A DNA stretch of 64,000 nt from Eutypella sp. D-1 (lineage: Eukaryota; Ascomycota; Sordariomycetes; Xylariales; Diatrypaceae), in assembly GCA_023313575.1 (NCBI GenBank), contig JAJTTP010000017.1, positions 124,001-188,000 of the forward strand, written 5' to 3'. Position 1 is the first letter of the stretch, and each line of letters starts with the position of its first letter. The notes beneath the pieces were generated by a model. The model was not told the origin of the DNA, did no database searches, and worked only from the letters and a program-made list of their open reading frames with translations. This document shows, piece by piece, positions 21,381 through 32,439 of this stretch. The translations under genes were made by a program, and so were the position numbers.

Positions 21381-22788
21381 TATGGAAAGAAAGTCAGCGC
21401 CCGGCTGGGAAGGGCGGAGATGCGATGTAATGCGACGATTATGGAATTTGTAGGTTTATTTTGTTGGAAGTTGTGGATGTTGATTGAGGTTGTGGATGCG
21501 TCTGCGGTAAGAAATCCGGGGTTTTGTGATGGTGTACTGGATGACTGGATGATTAGTGGTCAGAAGGCGATGATGGCATCCTCCAAAATAATATTAGATA
21601 AGTTATAGGCTGTAGGTTATAGGTTAGATCACGATCGAACGGCTGTAAACCGATTTGTCGATGACGGAGGTCGATCTAGGTCTACTAAAAAGTCGATGTA
21701 ATGTAATGTAATTGGTGATGGATGACTTGACTATTATGTTGGAATAGAGATGTAGAGGGAGTGGTCGTCGGGTGCAGAAAATGGCATATTTGCCCTCTGC
21801 GCTGTACTAAGTTGAACCCGGATGTTGGTAATACGAGGAGGTATACGAGGAGATTGCGAAACGGTTGCGTTTTGACGTTGCGACGCGGATGATGAATTGA
21901 TGGATGATCGTTATGTAGTGGAGGTTTAGTTACTTAGGTAGTTTTAGGTAGATAAGGGAAAAGAGTGAGGAAAATGACTTAATTGTATGGACTAGCTGGA
22001 CGGGATTCTGGACGCGGGTGATGGGTCCCGGTGCGGCAGCCCTGAAGGCAGCCCGTCCTGAAGGCGACCGACCCACTATTCAAGGTTGAATTCGTAAGGG
22101 CCGGAGAGAGCGCAGGCTGGCAGGAGCCCTGAAGCATCTGAGCATCTGACTTGCCGGTTGCTGTTGCTGGAACAAGCATTTTTGAGTGGTAAGCTGGTAA
22201 GGTAGGTACATACTTCCCCACCGCATATCTCACAGGTCCCTCCTTCAAGGTTAAGGTTAGCAGGTTACATAGTTGGAACATTGGAAGTTGGAATTGAACG
22301 TCACTGCCTCAGAACCTCCTGCCTCCTCCTTCCCCCTTCCCCTCCCCACTACGTAATCATAATAAGAATCACAAGCAACGCAACAGCGATAAATCCAAGG
22401 AACAAGCCTACGTAAGTACGCTAACCAAACATTACCTAGGCGGTCGCAGATATCCAGATATCGCATTCCCAAAAGCCTTAATCGTGGCTGAGATGCCTGT
22501 GTGTGGCTGCATGTGTGGCTAAAGCACAGTGGAAACGATATCGAAGAAGACCCACATTACACAATTAGCGTATGCAATTAACAGGGGGTGTCTCAAAAAA
22601 AGTTCAAGGGCCGACCCCAACTCTCCGTACCTACTTTGTATGCGCGGGACACGGATTTAATGAAGAAAATCTACGGAGACGAAGACGAAGACGGAGATTC
22701 TGCCATTGGTGCCTACATATCCAATTCGTGCCAGCTGCGAAATTCGTAGAAGAGCGAGCAGGCAGGCAGGAACTTTCTATACCAGAGC
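21381..22788. other. divergent intergenic region GPHR/mL46
   Basis: About 1.4 kb holding the promoters of both genes. An 8-bp tandem GCATCTGA occurs at about 22133..22148. A 29-codon upstream ORF for mL46 is listed separately. No other gene is seen. Confidence 0.6.
22660..22749 (+). other. upstream ORF, 29 codons, in the mL46 leader
   Basis: ATG at 22660 opens 29 codons closed by TAG at 22747..22749, 39 nt before the mL46 start. The peptide is acidic in the middle (GDEDEDGD). Whether it lies in the transcript is not known. Confidence 0.45.
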
Positions 22789-24094
22789 ATGGCGGCCTCC
22801 AGCAGAGGCGGCAACGCAGCTGCAGCGTTATTCAGAAGTGAGTCTGGCCTTCCCCTCCATTTTTCGCAGCATGATAAGAAAGTATTGCGATTTGCGATTT
22901 GCGAAATATAAGATAAAAATATTATTGACATATCTCTCTCTTCTTCCGGACAGGGCAACCCCAGATCAACAGTATATGTGCCAATTGTCGGACATCACAG
23001 TTCCGAGCACAATTATTCCGAGCACGCCCCTACTCTGCCGCTGCCGTCACCGACGCCGCCACACAAGCCGAGGCCCATCACCTAAAGCCTACCGAATCCG
23101 ACCCTCACCCGCCGATCACCGTCTCCCCGAAGGATGAGTACCGCATAAAAGGCGGCATCATCCTGACCCGCGCGCCCCTCATCACCCGCGCCCTGACCCC
23201 CTTCGAGAACGCCTTCTTCTTCTACCAGAAGCGCCTCAACGAGCGGCTCGTGCTGCCCTTCCGGCACACCCTCTTCTACAAGAAGGACACGGCCACCGAC
23301 CTCGACTGGCGCATCAAGTTCGAGGAGCGGGGCCGCATCGCCGCTAAGGAGCTGGGCCGGTACTACTCCAAGGGCCGCAATGCCTGGAACGACGAGCTGC
23401 TGGTCGGCAGCACGCTGAGCAACGAGGAGCGCGTCCGCGACATCCTGCTCAAGGACGCCGAGCTCCGCGTCACCGAAGACGGCGAGCCCGCCAAGCCCGA
23501 CGAGATCGTCCCCGTCGAGCGGCCCATGAGCAGGATTACCGAGGCCGACAAGACCAATGACGTCAGGAGATTAGATCGTAAGCTCGACCGGACCCTGTAC
23601 CTGGTGGTCCAGACAGAGTACGGGAAGTGGCAGTTCCCCGCTGGGGATGCGACCACGGAGGAGGCCTTGCACGAGGTTTGTCTCTCTCTCTCTATCCCTG
23701 CAACCTCTACGGCGCTTAGCAGCCCCAATTTCCCACACACAAACACTTCCCCGGACCTCAAGATTTTATTTTTATGTATGCTAACTACGGCGGGAATTAG
23801 ACGGCAGCGCGTGTGCTACAGTCCGCGGCGGGCGTCAACATGAACACGTGGATCGTGGGCCGGGTACCGGTGGCCCACATGGTCAAGCAGCCGGTGTTCG
23901 ACGAGAACGCGGAGCGCAAGCGGAGGGGCGAGAAGGTCTTCTTCCTCAAGGGCAGGATCATGGCCGGCCAGGCTGACCTGAAGGGCAACAAGATGGGCTA
24001 CCAGGACTTCCATTGGCTGACTAAGGAAGAGCTGATGGAGAAGCTGGACGAGGACTACTACCACTCGGTCAGGAGCATGATGGCGGACCGATAA
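22789..24094 (+). CDS. MRPL17: mitochondrial large ribosomal subunit protein mL46
   Basis: Exons 22789..22837, 22954..23675 and 23801..24094 give 354 aa. Introns are 22838..22953 (GTGAGT, ACAG) and 23676..23800 (GTTTGT, branch CTAAC, TTAG). Exon 1 plus early exon 2 encode an Ala/Arg-rich, acid-poor N-terminus (MAASSRGGNAAAALFRRQ) suited to mitochondrial import. The mature part begins near YRIKGGIILTR and contains FENAFFFYQKRL, then the degenerate NUDIX-like region TLYLVVQTEYGKWQFPAG, typical of mL46 (budding yeast Mrpl17), which keeps the fold but not the catalytic NUDIX box. The C-terminus (FHWLTKEELMEKLDEDYY) also fits the family. It is a structural component of the mitoribosome large subunit. 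Confidence 0.92.
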
Positions 24095-24636
24095 AAGAGA
24101 GAGATAGATAGATCCGATCCGATCCCCCCTGGAACCAACCAACCAACCCAACGCAACCAGCCCCGGCCTACATATTTTCGATAGAAAACAGGCGAAAGTG
24201 GACCTGAAAAACCACGTGTAACATATGGCAGCAGCAGCAGTAAATGTACGAAGAAGCATGTACATTACGCGCTATAACTTTCCTTTTGTTCGTCTCGTTC
24301 GTACATACGTACTAAACGAGAAGCCACGGCGTGAATGCTATATGACGATGTGTAGACCGATCGACATAACTCCCTTGAAGCGGTCTACCTCACATATTAT
24401 TGTCCCCCTATATCTCCCTATCCCTTCTCTAGTGAGGGCAGGGTATTTAGTAGGTAAGTAAGTAGTTAACTCGAGAACGAAATTAGACTCGCCGGTTTTA
24501 ACCCAAGTAAGTATTGCAAGCATGCCGAGAACGACCCGAACTAGATACATACGTACAATATGAGTTTGCGTACGTAGATCGGACCGTGCACGTCCCTACT
24601 ATGTAATAAACATGGCACAATACTCCGGGGGAGCGC

Positions 24637-24650
24637 GGGGGGGGGGGGGG
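24637..24650. repeat. poly-G run, 14 bases
   Basis: A G14 homopolymer, preceded by shorter G runs at 24627..24634. Confidence 0.9.
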
Positions 24651-25741
24651 TGCTATTCTGGTAGTTTCGGCAAGATCCAGCAAATAACCGGCAACGTATA
24701 ATTAATAAGAGAGGGGAGTTCCTTTTTTAGTTGCTGACCTGGCGTCTTGCTGGATAGCCTCGATTTTTAACCACTAACTAGTGACAAGTCAAGCAAGTGA
24801 AGTGAAGTGTGTGGCACTTATGGGTGGAACCTTTCTCCGAACATCAATATGGCCCAATAACTACTTGTTAGCCAACTATGTAGGCTTGGTAGGTTAGGTA
24901 GGTAGAATAATAGTCTGTATTGGAGAGACACATGGGTTCACGTGTAACGTGGATTAAGTAAGTACCTACGAAGTTGACATAGTTTCCATATATAAAAACT
25001 GTAATTGCTTTCAAACCTTGAAGGATCATGGATGGAAATTGCTTGAAGGTATTTAGGTATAACAAGGAATGAGAACTCCTATCTTGACTCCGAAGGGAAA
25101 AGTTAAGCGTGCCTAAAAAAAGGATTCAAGATCAGGTAAATGGGTCCCCCCGACTGCTGGGGAGCTGTGTGGACCCGACGGCGGCCGACTTTGCTTATTT
25201 ATTAGTACATGTTCAAACCTGAACTTGAACCGGCGGTATATCAATTTATCGAATGGATCTCAGACTTGTAATGCCGGCTCCGAATCAAAGTGCCGAGGTA
25301 CCCAATCCCGCAGTGCCACTCACTGCATGAGGTCGAGAGGGTACTTTACCAGCCTATAGGTAACAACCTAGCCCAGGATACTCCAAATACCTAGGTTGTA
25401 GATGAAATTCTATGGAATAATATCACATCCCGTACCTACCTACCTGTACTTGCTTTTGGGCACCTAACTTTGGGGAAGTCTTCTGGTATTAATCAATAGG
25501 GGGAGGGTTAGCATAGAAAACTAACTGGTTGAACAACAAACCTCGACTTAATCCTGCAACTCTTCCATCTCTTTTTCCTTTTCCCATTCTCTCATTTCAC
25601 AGCACATAATATTCAATGCTCATCTTCTTTTAACTTAAAAACAACTACATAATGATCCAAGCTCAGCCAACTTATACAAGTTCAAAAAAACAGCTATAGC
25701 CTTTTATTTTTATTCTACCCGCCTCGAAAACGGTAACAGCG

Positions 25742-25760
25742 ACACACACACACACACACA
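25742..25760. repeat. AC microsatellite
   Basis: A (AC)9-type run about 310 bp upstream of the PEX11-like start codon. Confidence 0.9.
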
Positions 25761-26068
25761 GCCAACAAACGAAACGCAATTTTTAGGGAACGCGATCGAT
25801 CGGGAATTTCTTTCGACCGACAAGCTTGAACAACCGGCAGTTCCGTCAGCCTCCTTAATAATATCCCCTAACTTCAATAAGGCCAAAAAACAACTACAAC
25901 AACAACCACAGCAACAACGACAACAACTCAACAACACAGCAAACGGTGGTGACTGGACCTGGACCCTCCTTCGCTTACGGAAAAACTAACGATCTTGCTT
26001 TCTCGAAAGTCGGACCCACCCCCGCAAAAAAATAAAACCCCCAATCTATCTATCGAAAACCCGGCACC

Positions 26069-27058
26069 ATGACGAAGGACATCGTGCAGCCGAACTCGGA
26101 CCTCCCGTCAGGCGACCCGGTCCCGCTCCCCGACGTGCCAACACCAACACCGCAGCCACAGCCGTTCCCCCTAAAGGCGCTAATCCAGGCGACCCCGTCG
26201 AACATCGACGCGTTCCTCGCGCACCTGCACCGATGCCTGCAGACGCCGTCGGGGATCGACGCGCTGCTGCTGTTCCTGGGGTACGCGGCGCGGCTGAGCG
26301 CCGCAGGCCTGCAGACGGCGACGGGCCCCGCCGTACAGCGGAGCGCGCGACGGCTCCTCGCCGCCATCGAGGCCCTGCCGCCCTCCGCCACGCTGGTCCT
26401 CAGCTCGCGCGCCCTGCTGCCCTCCCCCAGCGTCGCCCTGCTTCTCCGGCTCGCCCGCCGCCTGCGCGCCTTCAGCGCCATGGCCTCCGAGATCCGGGCC
26501 TTCATGCGTCTCTGGGGGCTGCTGAACATGTATTTCTGGGCGCGGGGACTCGTGCTCAAGCGGCGGGCCGCCGCCAACCTCAGCGACGAAGAAAAGCAGA
26601 AACAGCCGAAGACGGATAAGATCGAGAGCGCGATCGCCTGGGCGCAGCTGACGGCGTGCGTGGCGTTCCAGTCGCTGGAGAACGGCGCGTTCCTGGCGGG
26701 CAAGGGGGTGCTGGAGTGGAGTGCGGAGCGGACGGCGCGGACGGCGCGGTGGAGCGCGCGGTTCTGGGGCGGGTTCGTCGGCCTCGAGATCGCGCGCCTG
26801 CTGTACGAGGCCCACCGCCGGTCGCGGCGCACGGCGCGCGAGCGCATCGGCGACAAGACCGTCGCCGAGGCCGAGGCCGACGAGCGGGCCTGGTCCGCAC
26901 AGTGGCGCAAGACCCTCCTCCGCAACGCCGCCTGGGCCCCGCTCACCGTCCACTGGAGCCTCGAGGATGGCCTCCTCAGCGATCTCGCTATCGGCGCCCT
27001 CGCCTGCATCCCGGGGACCCTCTCTATTCGCGATCTCTGGAGGAGGACCGCCGAGTAA
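26069..27058 (+). CDS. peroxisomal membrane protein, PEX11 family
   Basis: A single exon encodes 329 aa. After a proline-rich N-terminus (residues 10-32), the PEX11 signature layout follows: an amphipathic N-terminal helix region (NIDAFLAHLHRCLQTPSGID), a helix LLLFLGYAARLSAAGL, then long Arg/Leu-rich helices (LLLRLARRLRAFSAMASEIRA). A membrane-associated LWGLLNMYFWARGLVL segment follows, and a C-terminal hydrophobic, tryptophan-rich stretch (ARFWGGFVGLEIARLLYEA). Filamentous fungi carry several PEX11 paralogues; the long proline-rich N-terminus suggests one of the divergent (PEX11C-like) members. PEX11 proteins elongate and divide peroxisomes. The next plus-strand gene is also a peroxin. Codon use is extremely GC-rich, which opens long spurious antisense frames. 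Confidence 0.82.
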   Translation: MTKDIVQPNSDLPSGDPVPLPDVPTPTPQPQPFPLKALIQATPSNIDAFLAHLHRCLQTPSGIDALLLFLGYAARLSAAGLQTATGPAVQRSARRLLAAIEALPPSATLVLSSRALLPSPSVALLLRLARRLRAFSAMASEIRAFMRLWGLLNMYFWARGLVLKRRAAANLSDEEKQKQPKTDKIESAIAWAQLTACVAFQSLENGAFLAGKGVLEWSAERTARTARWSARFWGGFVGLEIARLLYEAHRRSRRTARERIGDKTVAEAEADERAWSAQWRKTLLRNAAWAPLTVHWSLEDGLLSDLAIGALACIPGTLSIRDLWRRTAE

Positions 27059-28978
27059 GGTGAGGAGTGGGGTGGGTTAGGTTGGGTGGGGTAGGCTGGT
27101 TGGTCGATTCTGATTTCTGTATGTGTGTGTGTGTCTCTCTCTATCCCTCTCGTGATCATGTATGGATGGAGTGGGGGCAAGATTGCCTACGGGCACGCCG
27201 CGTGGGCTGACTGGGACTATTATCTGCGATGGGCTAGGTTTCTCGACGGCTTTGCTTTACGGCGATACTGCTACATGGACGGAACGCCACGAGCCCCCCG
27301 AACTTCTATGACGCCTAGGGAACGGGGAGGGCTATTTTTTCAAGAGACGACACTCTTGATGTCTGCTCAAGTGTCTGACAGACAGGCAGAATGGGATGTA
27401 CAGTCTATTTTCCGTTCTAGATTTTATTATTATGTCGGCGGCCGAGCGTTACGGTTTTTCGAGGGCGTTACCAGGTTCTCTCTCTATATATTGATTTTAG
27501 GTGTGGTTACAGGAATGTCTGTCTTCTTCTGGAAGGAGCACGAGGGAAACGTCCCGCAGTAGAACGCCTGATTACAACATGACTGTCGATGATCTCATTG
27601 GGATGCGGTTCAAGTTGGATCCGATGCTAGAGCTATTTTGTTTATACCATATCGCAGAATCCCGTGTTTTATTTTAACGGTGAATATTCCCATTTGCTGC
27701 CTTCGTTTCGTAACCTGCCCGCGTACATAGGCACATGAACCTGGGCGCGTAGTAATGCTTGAATATTAATAATAATATATATAGCTTGACTTAGATCTAT
27801 CACAGGCACCATATAACATTTGGAGAAGTAGGAGAAGACTACCGAATGTAGTATAATGCCACATTCATAGGTAGAATAGGCGTTCAATGCAATATAACAG
27901 TCGCGATGTGGGCAGCCGTCCTCGATCAGAAGGGGAGATGCCCGTGGATCCGGTCAACATCGGGGCGCTAACACATTTTCAGTCTAGCAAGAAGTCCCCA
28001 TCTACAAAGGTAGCAGGAGATATCCCTGCTCCGCTGAGGTAATAACACACTAGAGACCTGGGGGGATATATCAACATGCCTTGGCACTTACTTAGTAGCA
28101 GACTGGCAAACTGGGGACCGAATGAACCGAGGCAAGATGGAAATGTCCCCAAGTAAAATCATGAGCTGCCAAATTCACCCAAGAGGGAAGCTTGACCGAC
28201 CACCGACCACCGACCAACCGACCACCACCGACTAAAACGGCCCCAGATATACCTCCAAGATACCGCCAGCCCCGAACTGCGGGACAGCCACATGCAACCT
28301 AAATATGCCCAAACCATATAAGTACCTCACATGTACCTAAAACATCCAATCTGGAAACTAATCTGCGAGCTTTGCCCGGAGGTCGGTTCCACATGTCATT
28401 GGTAGACAATTCCAGTATTTTGTTTTGTACAGGTGCAGGTGCAAGTTGCAAAGAGGTGCATGCCAGCTACGAAGTCAACTTAACTTACTTCCACTTATGT
28501 GCCTAGTTAACCTAAAGTAAGCAGGTTAAACTAATTGCTAGTTTATAGTTTATGGTGTTATAGTTGGTTGTATTTGGTGTTTGTGTATGGATGGTGGTGG
28601 TGTGAGCAATCTACTTAGTACCTAATTCCCGACTGATCATTATTGATTATTGCACCTACACCTACACACACCTACTTACTCCGTTACTTTTCCATCTCCA
28701 CAGCCTCACTTCTCTCCGTCTACATAGAATTATACCATTCATTCCAAGGTCTACAATTCGCATCCCTTCCCCCCCCCCCCATCTATCAATGACTGCGTTT
28801 AGAAGAGGAAGTTGACCATCGCCATCACCCTTTCGGTTGCGTCGTTGCCAAAACGGATCGCGCATCGCGCATCCTGAATCTAAAAAAAATAAAATAAAAA
28901 GCCCCTGCTCGAAAAGGGTAGATATATCCCTAGATAGAAAGCGAAAGAGCGAGAAAGCGATTATCTAGACATCCAGAT
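27059..28978. other. intergenic between the two peroxin genes
   Basis: About 1.9 kb. It has a short GT run at 27119..27134, ACCGACC repeats at about 28191..28240 and, in the last 300 bp, an A-rich leader. A 145-codon frame at 27125..27562 starts inside the GT run and shows no domain, so I treat it as 3' UTR. Confidence 0.6.
28191..28240. repeat. GACCACC/GACCAACC short tandem repeat
   Basis: Imperfect repetition of CCGACCA units, six to seven copies. Confidence 0.75.
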
Positions 28979-30462
28979 ATGGCATCAGAAGGCTCCTTTA
29001 CCGCTTCTCTTCACTCGCCAGCCACCGAATCCTTCCGTTCCCATGTCCTATCCAATTCCATCTCTTCCCTCGCTTCCTCTACGAGCGCTCGCCCCTCCGC
29101 CTCCAATATCTCCAAAGCCTATCGTCAGGCTTCCCAGTTGTTCCTTACGCGTCGCCTGCCCGAAGCACTCTCTACCGTATTACCATTGATCAACCCTCCC
29201 TCACATCCCGACGATGCCACAGATTCAACCAGCAATACCGAGCCGGCACCCGTCGCCCGGGCTTCCAGGTCCACCCGCATAAAAGTCTGGAGCCTCTACC
29301 TGACCATTCTGAATGCCATCCTTGAACTGGGTCCCGACGAGGGGAAGGATGCTTTCGGCGTGCATGAGTGGCGTGCCTTGTGTGCTAAGGTTAAGGAAGG
29401 AGAGGTGTGGGAAGAGGTCGTCCAGTTTGGTTATCACGGTGTTGAGGGCGACGTGGATTCAGACGTAGTCATTAATCTGTAAGTGTAACTACTGCGCCCA
29501 TTCGCCTATGTAGTTGATGCATTCGACGACCAGCTCTAACACGCAAGACCTACAGCGCTACGCTCCTCCTTGCCCACGCAAGAACCCAGACGTTGAACCA
29601 AAAACGTTTGGAGAACTATCTGGCGGCGTCCAGCACGCCGAATCTCGACATTTCACAGCGCCTCGATGCGTCGAGGTCGTCGTCTGTCTCCTTCCGGACC
29701 CGGAGATCGCCCTCCAAGGGAGCCAGCGGTGCCGACACCCCCCGAGATCTGAACGCGAGGGTCAAGATTCTCGAGCTCTACACGCTACACGTCCTGGTTC
29801 GCAACAACGAGTGGGACTACGCGCGGGAGTTCATAAGCATGAGCTCCGTGCTGGACGAGGAGAGGCGGGACGCCTTCTTGCAGGCCCTCCAGAGCCTACA
29901 GGACGAGAAGCTGGAGTCGGAGCGGGCCGAGCGCGAGGAGAAACAGAGGCAGGACGAACAGCTGCAGAAGGACATGGAGAAGGCTCGGAAACTCCGCGCG
30001 GATAACGAGGCGAAGGAACAACGGCGTATAGAGGAGGAGCGGGCGAGGCGGGAACGAGAAGGCAGCGAGATCGACTACGGCGTCGAGCGGACACCCAGCT
30101 CGGCAGGAACCAGCAGGTCGAGACCCAAGCGACCCACTACACCCGCCTCGTCATCAGCGGTATCGCGGCCCGCCAAGTCATCCGCCAGGGGCGGGAAGAA
30201 GAAATCAGCCGCCGCCGCGTCCCCGGGCATCGGCGCCCGCGCCGCCACGATCCTGACGAACCTGCAAAACATCCTCGGACAGATGAGCGCGACCCTCCGG
30301 GGCAACCCGATGCTACTACTGCGGCTGCTCGCCTTCGTCATCTCGATCCTCATCGTGCTGGGCAAGAGGGACATCCGGGAGCGCGTGCGGCGCGCGCTCG
30401 CCACGGGTTGGAATAAGGTCAAGGCGACGGCGGGCATGGGCGTTAAGGTCAGCTATATTTGA
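28979..30462 (+). CDS. PEX26: peroxin PEX26-like tail-anchored protein
   Basis: Exon 1 is 28979..29478 and exon 2 is 29556..30462. The 77-bp intron has donor GTAAGT, a CTAAC branch and acceptor TACAG, and the product is 468 aa. The N-terminal half is helical with [20 protein letters not shown], a TPR-like element characteristic of the fungal Pex26 family, then [19 protein letters not shown] long charged coiled coil (about residues 290-365, rich in Glu, Arg and Lys) and a basic low-complexity segment precede a single hydrophobic stretch ([17 protein letters not shown]) near residue 430. About 30 mostly basic residues follow, a tail-anchor arrangement. Pex26 recruits the Pex1-Pex6 ATPase to the peroxisome for receptor recycling. 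The role is inferred from family resemblance and topology. Confidence 0.78.
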
Positions 30463-31422
30463 GCTACGCAGTGGAAAGCTGGGGGGCAGTTGTTGCGGTG
30501 CGGTTCAGGCTCTTTAGTCTCCCCATCTTTGGTTGTCGATGATATTTCTTTTTTCTCCTCGGGATTTTCCTCTCCGCACTCGTATCATGCATCATCGATC
30601 ATCATTATTACCGCTACCGCACTGCATTTGGTCTCTTTTGTATTTTTTCCTCCCCCTCTCTTCCTGTTTTCGGTTTTGGTTGTTCCGGTTTTATCGCGAG
30701 CAGAACGTGTATTACGAAATAATGCGTACGAGTCCTTCCAAGAAGTATGGGCCGGGTTCCCCCTCTTTTCTTTTCGGACTGAATCGAGGGCCCGGTGAGA
30801 TTATAAAAGAAAGGGGAAGGGGGAGGGGTTGGTAAGCGAAGGAGGGAGCAAGCAGCGCGGAACAAGGAGTTTTATGAATTGAGGAGGGAAGGGAAGGGAA
30901 GGGAAGGGGGCGTTCATTTCGCCTCGGCCTCTTATCATCATTATTGACGGGTGGTGTATTATGTACCAAACAGGCCTATCTATCTATATGGGATAATAAA
31001 GAAACCAAATTCAGAAAGCAATGGTCAATTATTATATATGTATAGTTATATATATATTGTGCGTAGCAGCTACGCTATACTAACGAGGAGAAATATATAC
31101 GGATAGCATCATGGCTAGCTCGAGCTGGTGACATATGAGAGAGTGCATGATTTCCCTTGGGTGGAATCCTATCTTCTGCCGAACCTATTGATGTCGAACA
31201 CTAAAGTCCGAGGAGACATAACAGCCATAATACCCTCTGGCATCGCCGCATAAAGTACGTAACGAGGGGGGTCTCACCTCAAGTCGGGTCTTCATCAGCG
31301 GTTTTCTTGACGGCCATACAACATGAAAAAGGGGCAATATATATAATCCCACGAGCTCCTCTCTCTACATAATCCCACAGATAGCACTAATGATTCTTCC
31401 CTTCATCCCCCCCCCCCCCCAT
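30463..31422. other. convergent intergenic region
   Basis: Between PEX26-like (plus) and the NmrA-like gene (minus). It contains a GGGAA repeat, AT dinucleotides near 31036..31058 and a C run at about 31409..31422. No gene is seen. Confidence 0.65.
30885..30909. repeat. GGGAA pentanucleotide repeat
   Basis: About five tandem GGGAA units in the PEX26-like 3' region. Confidence 0.85.
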
Positions 31423-32439
31423 TCAGCTCAAATCCGGCATCTGCGCGAGATACTCCTCGAGGCCCGTCATCCGCAGGCCCCTGCGGCGGTTGATCGTGAC
31501 CTCGGGGTCCCAGGCGACGCCGCGGCCGCCGACCCAGACGCTGAGGTACTTGGCCATGCCGTCGTCTGGGTTCTTCTCGAGCCTCCTGCGCAGCGTGTCC
31601 GCCGTCCACAACTCCCTGCTGAACCCCTCCTCTTCCTTTCCCCCACCACCAACACCACCACCACCGAACCTCCGCTCAACGAGCTCCGCGATCCTCGCGT
31701 ACGTCACCGTGTCCCCAGCCGCATACACGACCCTCCTCCTCGTATCATCGGCCGTCCCGGGCTCGCCGGGGACATACACGACCTCCGCGGCAACGCGGCC
31801 GATATCCCGGGGCGTCGTGATCGTGAGCTTGTTATCCCAGGCGCCAAGGGCGCGGACGACGCGGCGGGGGAGATCCACCACACCAAAGGGAGCGTAGAAC
31901 AAGAAACTAGCGAACAATCCCACGGACACGATGGTCCAATCCGTGGTGGTGGGATTCGCCTCGGGATCCCGCAGCAACCCGCGCACGGCGAGCTGCTCGT
32001 CAAACAGGTCCTGCGCGCTGCCGGCGCCGACGGCGTCGTAGTCGACGCCCCACTGCCAGGGCAAGAAGCGCGGGACGCGGGCGGCCAGCGCCGCCCGCGC
32101 GATCCGCGTCTGTGTTCCCGGTGCGAGCCCCATGCCCGCGCACACGACGACGGCGTGGAAGCGTTTGAACGTCGCGGCGAGCGCGTCTTCAGGATCGTGC
32201 GCCACGTCTCCCGGTATCAGTTCCGCGGCGCCGAGGTCGTGTAGGAGGCGCTCGTTGGATGCTTGCTTTGTTGCGTCGGTGGATGTGATGGTTGAGGAGC
32301 GCAGCAGCACGGATACTGGGTGTCGCGCTGCGTCGCGCTGTGGGTGCGTGGTTAGGGCTTCTAGGAACGCGGTGCCTAGCTCGCCGGCGCCTACTACCAG
32401 GATGGGCTGCTGGTCCTGCTGTTTTTGCGGCGCGGCCAT
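31423..32439 (-). CDS. NmrA-like / isoflavone-reductase-like NAD(P)-binding protein
   Basis: A single exon encodes 338 aa. The N-terminus has a Rossmann dinucleotide-binding loop, ILVVGAGELGTAF (GxGxxG at about residues 17-22), followed by a basic stretch ending VSVLLRSS, which suggests NADPH preference. RFLPWQWGVDYDAVG is a strong family marker (the PWQ/GVDYD region of fungal isoflavone-reductase-like proteins such as CipA). Later elements, TIVSVGLFASFLF and ITTPRDIGRVAAEVVY, match the C-terminal substrate half. A Gly-rich insertion lies near residue 265. Members are oxidoreductases or redox-sensing regulators, so no specific substrate can be named. No biosynthetic cluster surrounds it. Confidence 0.8.
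   Translation of the reverse strand: MAAPQKQQDQQPILVVGAGELGTAFLEALTTHPQRDAARHPVSVLLRSSTITSTDATKQASNERLLHDLGAAELIPGDVAHDPEDALAATFKRFHAVVVCAGMGLAPGTQTRIARAALAARVPRFLPWQWGVDYDAVGAGSAQDLFDEQLAVRGLLRDPEANPTTTDWTIVSVGLFASFLFYAPFGVVDLPRRVVRALGAWDNKLTITTPRDIGRVAAEVVYVPGEPGTADDTRRRVVYAAGDTVTYARIAELVERRFGGGGVGGGGKEEEGFSRELWTADTLRRRLEKNPDDGMAKYLSVWVGGRGVAWDPEVTINRRRGLRMTGLEEYLAQMPDLS

Larger units (their letters stand above)
24095..26068. other. intergenic mL46 to PEX11-like
   Basis: About 2 kb. It contains GATA/GATCC short repeats just after the mL46 stop, a G14 run, TAGGTA-type words near 24885..24905 and 25370..25450, and a (CA)n tract. The last 150 bp are A-rich and form the PEX11-like leader. No gene is seen. 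Confidence 0.6.

Noticed and set aside
27125..27562. 145-codon ORF after the PEX11-like gene
   Set aside because: It starts inside a GT microsatellite 67 bp past the stop codon and shows no recognisable domain; most likely 3' UTR.
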